Positions 1 to 14,300 are shown, counted from the first letter of the stretch. The stretch is DNA of 64,000 bases from Campylorhamphus procurvoides (GCA_013396655.1 WBMV01000787.1:17799-81798); one strand, 5' to 3'. Program-made: numbers and translations. Notes: generated from the sequence alone by a model not told the origin.

Positions 1-204
1 TTCCATCCTGCCTCATTTAAGGCAGGGAAAAGGGAGCCTGTTCCCACTGCAGCTTTCTTACTCAGCCACTAAATAAATTTACTGAGCTCTGTGCTTGTCT
101 TGCCCGAGTTTATTATAAACATCAGCCTTTCAGTGAGCAGAGATTCGGCCTCTCTGGAAGATTCTCCAAGGGGTGGAGCCCCTCTGGAGCCAGGCTGGGA
201 GAGT

Positions 205-577
205 GGGGGGGTTCACCTGGAGAAGGCAAGGCTCCAGGGAGACCTGAGAGCCCCTTCCAGAGCCTAAAGGGGCTCCAGGAGAGCTGGAGAGGGACTTGGG
301 ACAAGGGTTGGAGGGACAGGACACAGGGAATGGCTTCCCACTGCCAGAGGGCAGGTTAGATGGGATATTGGGAAGGAATTCTTGGCTGTGAGTGTGGGGA
401 GGGGTGGGATGGAATCCCCAGAGGATGTCCCATCCCTGGAGGTGTCCAAGGCCAGGTTGGATGGGACTTGGAGCCACCTGGGCTAGTGGGAGGTGTCCCT
501 GCCCATGGCAGGGGTTGGCACTGGATGGGCTTTAACATCCCTTCCAACCCAAACCGTCCTGGAATTCTGGGATTCTC
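205..577 (+). mobile_element. CR1 LINE 3' fragment
   Basis: Sense-strand CR1 end: GGATATTGGGAAGGAATTC, the CCATCCCTGGAGGTGTCCAA segment, TGCCCATGGCAGGGG, then CCTTCCAACCCAAACC and a GGAATTCTGGGATTC tail. It is one of the longest CR1 copies in the window. Confidence 0.85.
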
Positions 578-1721
578 TCCATCACCTTTCATGTTTCCTT
601 CCCACCCCACCAGCACCAATGCAGTGATGCCATTAAGTCCCCAAATTCGCCTTTCTCTCCAATCTTATTTTCCAGGGAAGGGAGTGCTGGCAAAGCTGCC
701 GTGGTGCTGCTTTGCACGGTGTGGAGCTCAGGCTGGAGGTGCCAGAGCCTGCCCTGGTGGGCACAGGGGGTGGGTGGATGCTGGGCAGCTGGTGGTGCCC
801 AAGGGGCAGAGCTGGGCCCTGTGTGTGGCTTAAAGTCAATGTAACGGGGGAGAAAAGGCGAGCCCAGTGTGCGAGGAGGGAAAATTGCTCCTTCCATAAT
901 GACTGTTCCTCTGCCTGCTACAGAGGGGGATAATTAGGGTTTCTTTTCTCTTTAATTACGAAATGGCAAACATAGATTAATCAATTACAAATGCCTCTTT
1001 ATGCTGCAGTGCCCTGCAATTAACAGTACTTAAATGTGTTAACAAAGTAGGAGGCCCGTGTTTGTAAAGCAACTTCTCGCTGCTTTTTCTTTCCCCGTTT
1101 CCCGGCTCCCACCACGTCTGAACCCTTTCCGTGTTCCCTTTCTCCCGTCTGCTCCTCGGGCAGGGATTTAACCCTTCCACGGGACATTTTGAAACCATTA
1201 TAAATCATTACACAGAGTCAGCAAAACTCTCCTTTTCCCCCCAAAATAAAAGCCCTTTTGGCCGGGCTTGGCCGAATGAATCGGGGACAGACGTGGGTAT
1301 TTGCTGGGGTCGCCCCCGACGATGGCAGAGGAAAATCCATGGAACACAATAACTTGATTCATGGCTCCTTTCTGTCCCCGCTGCCAAAAGCGTGATTGAG
1401 TCACAGAAGGGTTCGATCAGGGACACGCAGGGCAACAAAAACCTCCTCTCCATTGACAGGGCACTATTTCCAGGGTACAGGCAGTGCCGGGCNCGGGTGG
1501 CCCGAGCATCCTGCGCTCTGCCCGCCTCACCTGGGCTGCGGCGGGGCTGGGGCTGTGCCTGTGGCTCCAGGCATTGCTGCCATCTATTGGGAGGAATCGG
1601 CTCCGTCCCTCTCCGGAGCTGCGTTTTGGGGACAGCACGGGACACCCAGCGCCAGCTGCTCCGAGGGTGGAGGTGTCGCCGTGCCCTCCGACCTGCGGGC
1701 TTTAGGGCTGCTACACGCACG

Positions 1722-1812
1722 GAATGGGGTGGGTTGGAAGGACCTTAAAGTCATCCAGTTCCACTCCCACCAGACCAGGTTGCTCCAGCCTGACCTTGGA
1801 CGCGTCCCCTGT
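1722..1812 (-). mobile_element. CR1 LINE fragment
   Basis: Reverse-orientation end (GGGTTGGAAGGACCTTAAAG, then CCAGTTCCACTCCCACC), truncated. Confidence 0.75.
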
Positions 1813-4800
1813 ACCATCAGGAATGGAGTGGGAGCCCCAAATTGCCCTCCTGGACCTCCAGGGTCGGGTGACACAGCCCAGACCGAGACACTGCTGGAAA
1901 ATATTCAGTTTTGGGGTGTAAGTGGTCAGGTTTAGGTGAAATACTGGGAAATGACTGTTCCCTCGGAGGGTGATTGGGCATTCTGGTGATCCCTGACCGT
2001 GACAACACTTTGGGCTGAGGCAGCTGGAGCTTCACAGAGCAACGAGGAGAGAGGGGGGAAGGAGAGCAGAAATTGGGGTGCCAAAGGGCTGTTCCTGCTT
2101 TGGAAGAATTGGGATACAGCGATTAAAGAGGTCAGGAATAGGAATGGGGCTCTGGGGCTCTGTTGATGCCTCTGGGAAAGGGTTTGGATCCTCTGGTGCC
2201 CCATTGGGCTCAGGCTCTCCGAGTCTCCTCCTATTGCCATTCCATCCCTGCCTCAGCTTTGTGCTCTGCAGAATGAGGACAGAGGCTGCCCCTTGGAAAA
2301 GGCTTGTGGGACATCATTAATGAAGCAAATTGAGCGTTGGAGGGAGGAAATATACTGTGTTCACCCAGACTTTTCACTGGGTGGTTGAGATTAACCTGTC
2401 ACTTGGCCTTGTGTTTATCCTCTTAGCACTGAAAAGGCAACCTGAAGCCACACACGGGTGTGAGCAGGGGAAAATCACATTTTATTGCCTGTTCAGCAGG
2501 AACTTGTGCTTGCCATATCCTATAGCTGAGGTGTGTTTGAGGAGCTGCTCAGTGTGCATTTATATAATAACTTAATTGGAAGTGGGTTCTGCTGGGGGAA
2601 ATTAACTTGGCTGTGTTGAAGGTTTCAATGTCCTGGAAACCTCTTCAGCTCCTGGTCAGGCCTTTTTTTGGTTCGAATAAGATGAGAGAATCTCTTGAAG
2701 ATGCATTTTGGAGCTCAGGTATGAGGAGGGCTGGATCTGACCAGCACAACCTGGGCACTGAGTTGCTTTTTCTGAGCTGGGTATTGAGAGTTTCCTTGCA
2801 GGCACATTGACCTAAAAATCCGTGTTTCTTAAACAGGAAACATTTACTAAAGAAATAACTCGCAAGTAACAAACATAAATAGACTTGCACATAGCACGAG
2901 TTCCAGCTTTGTCTTCTTTGTTTACCAGGAATTTGTCAGACAACTGTCTTGGGCTCTAATATATCCCAGCGAGGCTTCAGGCAGAGACATCCTTTATCTT
3001 GCAAGGAAAATTGCTGTGGGGCACAAATTCCCAGCCTGGCCTTGGGCTCCTTATTCCCAGCCATGAAAACTCAGCTCCTGGAGCAACCTGTGAGCTGAGG
3101 CTGGAGGGAAGACCTGCTGGCCCTCTGGTGTCCATGGGTGAGCTCTGGGACCACTGATCCCCCAAAACCAGGCAGCAAACAGCCAGCCAATGTGACCGTG
3201 GGGGTTTCCCACCATCCCATTGGGGTGAGGATGGTTTGGGGTGTCCCTGGGTGTCCCTGGGTGTCCCAAACCCCAGCAATCCTTTCCCTGGCTCTGAGGA
3301 GGGGCTTTATCCCCTGCAGGGAAACTCCCTGTGCGTGGATTTCGGGAAGGCAGCGGGGCTTGCCAAGGATGCTGAGGCTGGGCAGGCTCTGCAGGCCCCC
3401 CTGTGGAACAAGTGCAGCTCTATTCACCACTCTAATGAGGGAGCTGAGGCAGGCAGAGCCTTTGCACTGAAATGCATTTAACCAGCAGCCATGGAACTCC
3501 AGGCTGTGCTCCCTCCCCAATTCCCAGTCCCTCCCAGGGCTCACAAGCTGCTGATTCACTCCCAGGGCCCTCCAGCTGATGCTCCAGAGAGTCCCTGGGT
3601 TCATCTAACCCCGAAATAGCCCCCCTCCCCAGCACAGGCACAGCGGCGATTTCGGCTCCAAACTGGGATTTTAGCCTTTTATTGCAAATTGTAATTTCAG
3701 CCCCTGAAAAGCCAGAGGGCTCCTGGGGGTTTTGGGCAGCTGGGCTGGGAAAGGGCTGTGGGGAAGCCAATTTGAGCTGGCCCAGCGTGGCCAGGGCACG
3801 AGCCAGCCCTGCTGAAGGCAAGGAGGCTTCCCAGAGCCCGGAGCTGCCCCAGGCTGTTCTCAGCGCCCCTCTGTATATTTAGCTGGGGTTCTGTGCCTCT
3901 CTTAGGGCCTTTCCCTGCTTCTCCCCACCAGAGGAGCTCAACAACTCGGCATTCTTGGCATCCTTGCCCAAATTTGCACAGTTCTTCCCGGGGAGCCGTG
4001 CTGGAGAGCGGAGCTGGCGTGGAGGGAATGATGTTGCAGATTTTGCTGCAGGAGCTGCTGCCTGCTGGCATTGTACACTAAAATAACCAAAACTCCTGGC
4101 TATTTTTAGAGCCAGAGCATTCTCAAAAGCTTCCTGCCTTGATTTCCCTGCCTCCCCCTGCTTATTGTTCACTCCTTTGGGCTGTGATGTTATGCCAGGA
4201 GTGACCCCCAAACCTTACCTGCCCCAGAGAGAAAAAAACCTCAATTTCTGTGATATGGACTCTTTAATTACATTTTTGTGGCCATGCTTCTCCCAGCCAG
4301 CTATTAATTAGCCAGCCTTCATCCTACAGCTTTAGGAGATATTTGCTACCCCAAATCCAGGCCCTGGCAAGGCTGGATTGGAGATTTCTCTTTGGCAAGT
4401 GGAAATTTTTCTTTGGAAAAGATCTGAGCCATTTTTCACTGATTATCCCAGCCCCTTTTCTCTCTCCTGACCCCTCCCTGGCAAGCAGGAGGCTTTCAGC
4501 ATCCCTCTGAAATGCCTGGAAATAATCCCTGTCCTGCACCATAAGAAGTTCTCCATGGGAAGAGCTGAGAAATCAGGAAATTCCTGGTGTCAGATTGTCA
4601 GAAGCATTTCAGAGTAAACCTTTGGATGAGTTGTTTGATGGGTGTTACAGAGGCCACTGTGGAGCAATTGCCACCAGCCACATTGTCCTGTGGCCCCACT
4701 GACAGTTCCCTGCAGCATCTGAGACACCAAAGCCTTGCCACGTGGCTACTGCAGTGAAGTTCAGGGGGTCTTTAGGGAGAGAGTGGGAATTTCCAAACAA

Positions 4801-6244
4801 ACTGCCCCAAAGGTGAGTGGGATTGGCAGAGTGGGGATAAACTGATGCTAAACCCCAGCCTGCCCTTCAGCCTGTCTTTCTAAGCCAGGTTGCTTCCCAT
4901 TTTTCTCAGGCTTTGTCCAGCCCTGTCTTAAATATCACAAGAGATTCAAATTACTTGTGTGGCTTGTCCAGCCAGGTCTGAAATATTCAGGCCTGACCCG
5001 AGGGATTAGTGGTGTGTCCAAGGGTCCTGGAGACACCCAGCAGGTCCCTCCTGTAGGAAGGCAGCTGGCAGGAAAGGGGCCCCTTCCTCAGGGTAGGAGT
5101 AAGTATTTCCTTGAGCACAGGGATTAACAAAGCCTGGTTTCCCACAGATTCATGTCTCGTGGGCAATTGTTAATCCTCATGGAAGCTTTTCCCACAACGA
5201 GGGTATTTGCCATCCCACTTGTTCTGGTGTCCAGGGAGGGCTGGTGGGATGCTGGAGGGGATGAGTGCACTGGGTTTAGGGTTGTCTTCCAACAATTTGG
5301 CTTTTGGCAAAGAAGATGGGGGATCCCAAGGCATTTATGTCCCCATCAAATGCAGCTGGAGGTGCCCAGGGAATTAAAACCATCAGAAATGTGCACACAT
5401 TCGTGTTTGTAGAAATGTCACCTTGTTACACCAAGCTAAAATCACTAAGCATGGACTTAAAAACCATGGCAGGCTTCATAAACCTCATTGGCTTTTAGTT
5501 CACTTGGTTTGGGGGGGGTTGGAGGTTTTATGGACTGGGGTTTTTTGGTTCATGCAGAGCCCAGGCTTGAATTTTTGGCTGGAAAACCGTGCAAGATTAA
5601 AATCTAATCTTGAAATGAGCACTGGGGGCATCATCTCAGCTGACAGGCAGAGCAGGACCCAAGTCCTGGCTCTTGGGTTGTGACTTGAGTGAGATGTCAG
5701 CTTGTTCATATTGGTCATCCATTGGAGACCAGGCCTTAAAGTCTCTGTATCAGTTTCCCATGGGAAAGAAGAGATCTCAAAAGATCTCCTTTATTCCATT
5801 TGAAATTAAAACTGTGAGCTAAAACAATGGAGTTTCCCCCCAAAACCAGACCCTTGGTGTTTAGGTGGTTGTGATGGCCAAAGCTGCTGTGCTAAATAAA
5901 AACCTGCAGCCAAGTCTTCCAGTGGCTTGAACTGGGTCAGATTCCCAGTTCACAGAAGGCCTTTAAGATGCTGATTCTCAGGGCTGATCATCAGATCAGT
6001 GGCAATTAGAACAGACAATCAATTAGTGCCTCTTCTGGGTTTGGTTTCCATCTGATGCAGCAGCAATCTGGGAGACAAATCTTCATTTAGGACTACAAAG
6101 GGCTGGTTCTGAGTTGATAAAGAGCTGCCAGCCCGGGCTCTTATCGGCCCTGAAAATTGATTGTCCTCTTTGGTGGTGGTTCTGTTTTCCTCCAGCTGGT
6201 CCAGGGGGAGCTGCTGGAAGGAACCACACGGAGCTTGTGGGTGC

Positions 6245-6400
6245 TGAGAGTGCCTGGAAGGGGCCAAGGCCAGGCTGGAACAAGCTGGGACAGTGGGAGA
6301 TGTCCCTGGCTGGGTTTTAATGTCCCTCCAATGTCCCCTTTAATGTCCCTCCAATGTCCCCATTAATGTCCCTCCAACCCAACCCATCCCATGATTCCTG
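6245..6400 (+). mobile_element. CR1 LINE 3' fragment
   Basis: CR1 tail in which the AATGTCCCTCCAA motif is repeated about four times before CCCATGATTCC, an internal slippage expansion. Confidence 0.75.
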
Positions 6401-7481
6401 CTGTGGGAGAACCATTAGTGATCCCACCTTGTCCCTTGCCCTAAAACTCACCTGTTTGCCCCGACATGGTTTGAATATTCCCAACTCTGCTCTGGAAAAT
6501 CTGTTTCTCTCCCTTTTAGTGAATGGTGCCAAAGAGGCAAAAGGCTGTTCAATAAATGTGCACACCCTGGAGCTGTTAAAAGGTGAAACATCCCTTGGCA
6601 AGCACAGAAAGTCTCCTTGGAGGTGAGGACAGCTCGGAGCTGCTGCTTCACTGTCACCCCTTGTGTCCTTTATCCTCTGCCTTCCCTTTGATCCACTCCC
6701 TGGGTTGGAGTTTCTTTCACTCCCTCCCTCAGGTGGCTGCTCTGGTGACACCTTCTCCTGCCTCTGCTCCTCAGAAAGGCAAGAAAAAAGCTCCTCTGAC
6801 TAAGCTAAAAGCTCAGACCCTCCACTGGTGGCTGCGCTGGGAGAGAGCTCGGAGCAGCTGTCGGATATTCCTGCGAGCCCTTTTCCTCTTCTATTTTAAG
6901 TTCACTTCGGATCAGAAAAAAGGGTGCAGGGAGAGGGAGGGGAGGGAAAAAGAGGAAGAAATGAGCTTGGCAACCACCATCCATTACCCAGGGCTCGCTG
7001 CTGCCTCCCCTCTCCTCTGCAGAAGGAGGGCTGAGGGGCAGTTTGGACTGACCCTGAGGAAGGAGATGGAAGTGGAGGAGAGGAGATGCTGATTTGGCTC
7101 CCTGCAAACCTTCCTGGTGAGGAGTGAAGGAGCATCTCCCTGAGAGGCCAAGCCCCAGGGAGCTCCCCCTCAGCCCCCAAGGAGCAGAGCAGGGCTGGGA
7201 ACACAGTTCGAGGCTCTCCCTTGGGTTTCCCCTCCCAGTTTGCTCTCCAGGAGGAGCAAACCCCCTGCTCAGCCCCAGCCCTGCTCCCTCCCCTCGGGTT
7301 TGGGTCTCAGCAGGACCGGGCAGGGGCAGCATCACCTGGCCAGGCTCACAGAGGTGGATGTGCTGCCTTTGCTGCCAGGAATGATCAACTGCAAATCCTC
7401 AGGTTTTCCAGAGCAATGAAGCACAAACTGAGTGGTTGAGTTCATGGTGGGGGAGACCTTTTCTTCTGAGACCATCACTGA

Positions 7482-7581
7482 GCCACCTGGTCTGGTGGGA
7501 GGTGTCCCTGCCCATGGAATGGGATGACCCTTAAGGTCCCTCCAACCCAAACCATTCCAGGATTCCGTGATTCTATGATTG
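7482..7581 (+). mobile_element. CR1 LINE 3' end
   Basis: GTGTCCCTGCCCATGG followed by CTCCAACCCAAACCATTCC and the terminal GATTCTATGATTG octamer-type repeat. Confidence 0.85.
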
Positions 7582-9642
7582 TCAGGAGCCCTAAAAGGAG
7601 GGGAATGGGGGTATTGCTGGCAGAGAAATATGGAGAACTTCCCTGGTTCTCTTCTCCTAAACCCATCTATTGGTGTTTTACTGCAACAAATGAGAGAATT
7701 TGGGGTGGGGACTGGGCCAAGAAGCTCCCAGTGATTTGTGCCTCGAGCAGCCCCAAATCCAGGAGCTCCAAAGATGTCCAGGGCCCTTCAGCACTTCTGG
7801 GGTTCCATCAGCCCCTGGCACAGAGACCTGGCACTTGAGCTTTCCCAGTTCCTCTTAATTATGCTCTGCTCATTTAGCCCCTCATACCTGGCTGAGTTAA
7901 TTTAGGCCTTGGCAATTAACAGTTTTTCCCTGGCAATAATCTTTCTCTCTTCTGGAAAATCACAGGCAAAGAAGGATTCTCCTGTTAAAGGGGTTTTTTT
8001 TTGTCAGTACAGTACCCAAAATGTTTAATATACCAACTTAGGATCTGTGACTTATTACTTTAATAAAAAGATACAAATGAACACTCTTGCAAAACAAATT
8101 CCAGTAACTATTGGCTAGAGAAGTTTTAAAGGACTTTCTCAAGAGGGGAGTCAGGAGGTTGCCATGTCATTCCCTGGTTTGGGGGGTTATTTTTAAATTG
8201 AAAGAGCTGCTGTGCAGATTGAAATGTATAATCCTGCCTGACTCCTGCCTGCCTTATTCACACCTCGAGCTGAGGTCACCCCGCAAGAAGCTGAGCAGGG
8301 AATGCTCTTCCTGCCTGTAAACAGGGGAAAGATCTTCCCAAGGATCCTTCCACACTCCCCATTATAAAAAAAAAAAGCAAATTCATGATTCATGAAGGCT
8401 CTGGCCATAGATCTTGCAAAGAAATGCTTGGCAGCTTGAGAGAATAGCTGGGTTTATTTTAACCTTTAAGAATGACACCAATTTCACAGCTGTTAATGCT
8501 CTGTGGCTCCTACGCTTTCCAATGCAAATTGCACACCAAGGGCTGATGCATTTTGATGAGGGGGGAGGCAGAATCTCCATATTAATGTGCCAATATCTTT
8601 GTTCTGAAGTGTTGAATTTTATGCTTTAATGAGAGATCCTCTCCCTGGTTAAGGCAAGCCTTTGCAAGAAACTCTTTGGATAATCTGCTGCTGTCATCAG
8701 GCTCTGGAGGAGGGGAGGGAAACACTTCCTGGGGTTTGGGGGGTGTCTCTGTGGGAATAACTGGGGGGAGATGGGGATGAGGAAAGGTCTTACCCATACC
8801 CAGAGCTCCTCCAAATCAGGTTTGGGATTCATTCCTGCTGGGGAGTTTGGATGAGCTGTTGGGAAGAGCAGGAGATGGGATGGGTGTCCAACCACTCTGA
8901 AATTTTGGGGGCTTTCCCTCTCTTAATCTCTTCCAGCATCTCTGGGCTCTCTTTGCCTTTCCTTCAGCTGGACACTTGTGTCCCTGTGCCCAACCTGGGG
9001 CTGTGGCTCCAAAATCCACTCCTCACAGCACCTACCAGAGCCCATTTCCCTCTGCAAACACAACCTCCCTCCTCCCAGGGCCACATCCTGCCCTGTCCCT
9101 GCCCTTGGCCTCTGCTTTGGGGCTGGCACTGGGGCTGCAACATCCACCTGCTGCAGGGGACGATTGAAAACCCTCAGCCTCTGGTTTGCAGGTCCAAATG
9201 CAGCCCCAGCCAGTGATGTCTGTGTTTGCTTGGAGCAGAGTAAAGCTTTCAGCAATGCCTTTAAAGGGCTGTTTCCCCTTGCACAGAGCAGTGTTTTCAG
9301 TGCCTGAGGTACCAGGAGTTGAGTGCTGAAAGTTCTTTATGTGTCTCGTACACGATGCACATTTGGTTTGAATCAAACTCCCATTGAAACAGGCAGTGGG
9401 ATTTAGAGCACAGGATTACAAGTCATTCTGGGTTATTATTAGTAATCACTTTTCATCAGGCATTGCCTTTACAAGATCCAGAACAATCCCAGCAGGAGCA
9501 GACTAAAATATGCGATTCCTTTTAGTGAAAAAATGAAATAGTCTGAAGTGAATCAATCACGGTGTGTAATAACATGAGAAAACCTTTAGCCTGCCTTCGT
9601 TTATGTTGCCGATTAACTGAAACAGAGCAGAAGGCAAAAGTT

Positions 9643-9880
9643 CATGGAATCATTAAGGCTGGAAAAGCCCTCCAAAGACCCCCACCCTGTGCCAAATGCC
9701 CCCAGTCCAGAGCTCTGAGTGCCACATCCAGTCCTTCCTTGGACACCTCCAGGGATGGGCGCTCCAAACCTCCCTGGGCAGCCCCTTCCAAGGCCTGACC
9801 ACCCTTTCAATGAGGAAATCCCCCCTGCCCCTGCCCTGGCCCAGCCTGAGGCTCTTCCCCCTTTTCCCATCACCAGCTGC
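9643..9880 (-). mobile_element. CR1 LINE fragment
   Basis: Reverse orientation, a different subfamily (TCATTAAGGCTGGAAAAG, then GACACCTCCAGGGATGGG and CTGGGCAGCCCCTTCCA). Confidence 0.8.
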
Positions 9881-10494
9881 CACCTTACACTGGGCATTAA
9901 ACAATTGCACCTTCCCCACACAGCGCTTTGACACAGCTAAACCTGCCCTGACTTTCTGCCTGTAAAGCAGAGATCTTCAATCCCTTGAATAATAAGATTT
10001 TCAGCGGGTTTTCGTTGCTGCTGCTGCCAGGTTTATGGAGCCTGTAGCCAGATGCCAGTGGCTCTGTTGGGGCAGACACCCAGGTAACTCCTAAATTGCA
10101 TCCTGCCTTCTGGAACAAGTCCTGACATCCCTGCACCGCTGCAGCCGGGGGAATTCATCTGGGCTAAGCAAATTAAAAGCTTCTGCTTTGCCTCTCCCTT
10201 GCCTTTTGCTTTCGTGCTGGCAGCGTGATTGAGGCTGCTCCTGCTTTGCAGAGGGGGAACTGCATCCCCAGGCTCCGGGTGCTGCCCATGGGAGCCATGG
10301 AGGGGGGCAAGGCAAGGCTGAGCCCGTGGTCCTCCAACGTGCACCTGCTGGGGAGCTGCTCCAGAGGGACCTGCGGGGACTGGAGACCTGCCAGGGCCTC
10401 CACACAGCTCAGCCCGAGCCCTGGAAAGCGTGGAATGGTTCCCAGGAGGTTGAAACACAGTGGGGATGGATTGGGCTTGGGTGCAGAGCCAGAG

Positions 10495-10882
10495 GAGCTG
10501 TGGCTGTCCCATCCCTGGAAGGGTCCGAGGACAGGCTGGAGCCACCTGGGATAGGGGGAGGTGACCCTGCCCGTGGCACGAGGTGGAACCAGGTGGGCTT
10601 TAAGGTCCACTATTCACACATGGTAAAATATTTAAGGTCAAATATCCACGCAAGTTACACGGCCAGGGTTTTCCTACTCAAACTGAGAATAGAATTAAGC
10701 TGGGTACTGGGAAGGAATTCCTCCCTGGAATGGATTTCCTAGAGGATGCCCCATCCCTGGAAGTGTTCCAGGCCAGGTTGGATGAGGCTTGGAGCTTGTT
10801 TGGTGGAAGGTGTCCCTGCCCATGGCAGGGGGTGGAATGAGGTGAGTTTTAAGGTCCCTTCCGACCCAAACCATCCATGACA
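10495..10882 (+). mobile_element. Two adjacent CR1 3' fragments
   Basis: Two sense-strand CR1 tails, at about 10495-10610 and 10700-10882, each with CCATCCCTGGAA and TTTAAGGTCC motifs, separated by about 90 bases. Confidence 0.8.
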
Positions 10883-11029
10883 CACCGTGCTCTGTGGTGA
10901 CTCCAACCAACCTCTCTCAGCACGTTCAGAACGTTGAGTTTGGCACAAGGAGCCACAAGGGGAGGGTGGGGTGGCTGTGGACGTGTGGGACAAAGTGTCA
11001 CCAGCACGAGGAGAGGCTGGGCTGGGAGG

Positions 11030-11350
11030 GAGCAGAGAAGGGTGGTTTGGGAAGGAGGCAGAGGTTGGTTTGCAGGGAGGAGCAGAGGTTGGTTTGCTGG
11101 GAGGAGCAGAGAAGGTTGGTTTAGGAAGGAGAAGAGAAGGTTGGTTTGCTGGGAGGGCAGAGGTTGGGTTAGGAAGGAGCAGAGGAGGATGCTTGGCTGG
11201 GAGGAGCAGGAAAGGTGGATTTGCTGGGAGGGCAGAGGTTGGATTAGGGTGGAGAAGAGAAGGTGGGTTGGCTGGGAGGGCAGAGGTTGGGTTAGTAAGG
11301 AGCAGGGGAGGATGTTTGGCTGGGAGGAGCAGAGAAGGTGGGTTTTCTGA
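11030..11350 (+). repeat. G-rich minisatellite
   Basis: Repeats of GGGAGGAGCAGAGAAGG and TTGGTTTGCTGGGAGG units with a longer period near 60 bp. It is open in several frames, which is a by-product of the repeat. Confidence 0.85.
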
Positions 11351-14300
11351 GCCCTCCGAGGTGCAGTTGCTCCCGTCCCTCGGGTGGAGGGTCCTGGCAG
11401 GGAAGGGGGCCCGAAAGGTGGGCAGGGATCCAGTTACACCATTGCCCTGGCAGCAGTTCCCAGGCAGGGAGCAGCTGAGCAGAGAGCAGGAGGGTTGTTG
11501 GCTTCAGGTCCCTCTACTTCTCTTTTTCTTCTTTTCTTTTCTCCTCCCCCTCTATTTTTTGATGGAGGTTGGATAAAATCTTGACACCTTGGGAATAGAC
11601 TAACAGTGGTACAATAGCCTGGGCTGTGCAATTTAATAGGGTGTCCTGAATGGGAATGGAAAGAAGGGGATGATTCTCTCAGGGCTAACAGTGCCTTTCT
11701 TTTTTCTCTTTGCACAAACCAGCCAGGAAAGAAACCCTTCAGCATTTAACCTGTAAGGGAAGGGAAAAGTCTCCCAGCAGGTTATGCCAAGCCTTTGGTA
11801 ACAAGTAGTGAAACTTCTTATCTTTATTTTTGGGTGTTTTTCCTGCTCTGGTGAGCTCTCTATGCCATAGACCAGCTACTGCCTGAGATCAGGAGGAAGG
11901 AAGATTTGGGGGGAAAACCTTATGCCAAAAATGGCTATTCTTGTGTCCCTAAACCTTCCAGCAACAGTCTGAACGGCATGACCCTGCAATGGGCAACCCA
12001 TGGTCTTTGGCTAGTCCTCATTCCTGGGCTGGTTGTTTCTTTTTCTCTTGAAAACTTGAGTAGAGGGGAGAAGCCAAACCCCTCTGCCATCCTACTCATC
12101 TACAGTGAGGGCAGCATGGAAGTTCCTGGGGCATTTTGCTGTCCTTGTTGCCTTCGGGATGCAAAATAAATAATTCAAACATGCTCTGGTACCAAAGGTC
12201 TTCGCTGTCTCAGGCAGGAATTTGCTGTACAATTCCCCTGCCAAATCTGACAGCGACTCAGCGTGAGTCCTTCACTCCTGAAATCATTTTAAAATCACTG
12301 GTTTAAAGCAGTAATAAAAGTTCTGCTTCCACAGGGTCCTTTTTGGAGATTCAATAAAGTTTGCCTGATGTTCCAATCTTTGCCTGCATCCTGATCCAAT
12401 ATATCCCACACCAATATTGTGTCACCAGACAGCCTCCTCTTCCAGCTGCTCTGCTCTTCCTGCTCCTTGGAATGAAAACCTGCAGCAGGTAGAAACACTG
12501 AATATGGCCCTAAAGGAGTAAATCAGCCCTGGAGAAAGAAGGGGAAGAAGAGGAAATGTGCTGGAATCATTTCAGTCTCTCCTTGCTGCTCGTTTTCCCC
12601 TGCCCTCGGACTCCCAGCTGGATGCTACGTGCTCCCAGGGCCAGGACAACCTGTTTTGTTTTGCAAACTCCCCACGGTTCAGCTGGAAACGTTAAAAAAG
12701 ACAAGGAGGAATGTTCACCTTGGGGGTGAAGGGGTGGAGGGATGGAGTTTGCAATTCAATTGTGTGGAAAATGCAACGCTTCCCCTCCAAATAGGACTTG
12801 GATGGAGCTGTGATTCATCCCCCATTGAAGTCGATGCCAGAGTTGCTTTTGATTTAATCAGAATCAAACCCTGTAGGATTATTCTCACTTGCAGACTGGA
12901 CTGCATCTATTAAGGAGAGAAACCACAACGCTGCTTCTTCTTTTCCTTTGGATTTTTAATTTATTTTTGTGTCGTTGCTGTTAAATTCTATTTATTTATT
13001 TATTTTTGCTGTAATGAATTTGGCTCGGTGTCACAAACCGGAGCCGAAACCCGAAACCCTCCTGTCTCCGAGCCTTTTGCCTGCTCTTGGAACATCTGGC
13101 ACAGCTGTTATTTTGACCCCAAGGCAGGAGCACAACCTCGCTCCTGTTCCTCTCGCAGTGGAAGCCGACACCAAATATGCCAAGGGGAATTGGGGCTGTG
13201 CTGCCCAGGCTGGGCTGGCAGCTCCTTCCCGGGAGAGCCGGGACACAGGGAGGGGGCACGATCCAGAGTGGTCCCATTTTCCAGGGAATAAAAAGAGACA
13301 GGGGTGAGGCAAAGCAGCAGCCACGGCTCAGGAGCTCCAGGAAGGAAGAACCTCCTTCTGCTTCCCTGTGAATTCCTTCCCTGTGGACTTTGAAATGGAG
13401 CTGAATAAATTCCCACAGGTTCTGCACCTTCCCTTCAGTGAGTTTGTAGGATTGGTTCCCAAATTGGGATTTCTATCCATGGATGGATCCGTGGATCTGT
13501 TCAAGCTGGCACCACACACAGGAAGACTTTCCTTCCCCAAAAAAGATCCTGGGGAGAGCAGAGTGAGACCCCAAGGTTCCAATCTCCCCCCTGATCAGCA
13601 ATACCCGATTTCTGAATCTTTTTGGCTTATTCTGAGCTGCAGGAACTTGGAAGGTTTTATCTATAGATCTCCCTTCTCCAAGCACCTTCCCGATTTCCTT
13701 TCAGCTCCAAGGCTTAATACTCTGCTTGTACTTTCATCCTTAAACACTCCGAGCTTTACATTGTCTCTGGGATACAGGATAATCACTTCTCGAGCGTGTT
13801 AATCCTCATTATGTGCCTATTAAAATGAAGATTAAATCAGGCATTAGGGTGCCTCCTCCCGTTATGAAATCTGAAAAACAGCGCTGAATCGGAGGCAGGG
13901 GAGGAAAGAAAAGCACCAAACACCCCAAAAATCATTTCTTGAGCTTCCCTGGGGAGCAATAGCAGCGAGAGCGAGCTCCGAAGACGTGATTTTCTTGCGG
14001 TGACGGTGCAGGTGAGCGGAGATAAGGAGGGCTGAGGTTTGGGGCAGGGAGGGGGGATTTGCATGTGCCTACGTGAGGTGCAGGCTGTGAGTGCAGGGCA
14101 CGGCTCTCACACGTGCTCTGGCAGGAGGCAGGTGATGCCTCCCCACGGGCACGAACACACCGGGATGGCCTGCCCACCTCGGGGGGGCTGCGGGCACCCC
14201 CTGGCATCGCTGCCAAGCTGTTCCCACGGCCGCACTGGTGGCGAAGCGGCTCTTCTGCAAGGGCAGGTGATTTTCCTCGGGGGTGCCTGTCGCTTCCTCC

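Noticed and set aside
1493..1493. Lone N upstream of STC1 as a duplication join
   Set aside because: I see no duplicated sequence on either side; it may be a simple ambiguous base in GC-rich sequence.
10934..11576. Open frames with Gly/Trp/Arg-rich repeats
   Set aside because: They mirror the G-rich minisatellite and have no plausible start or homology.
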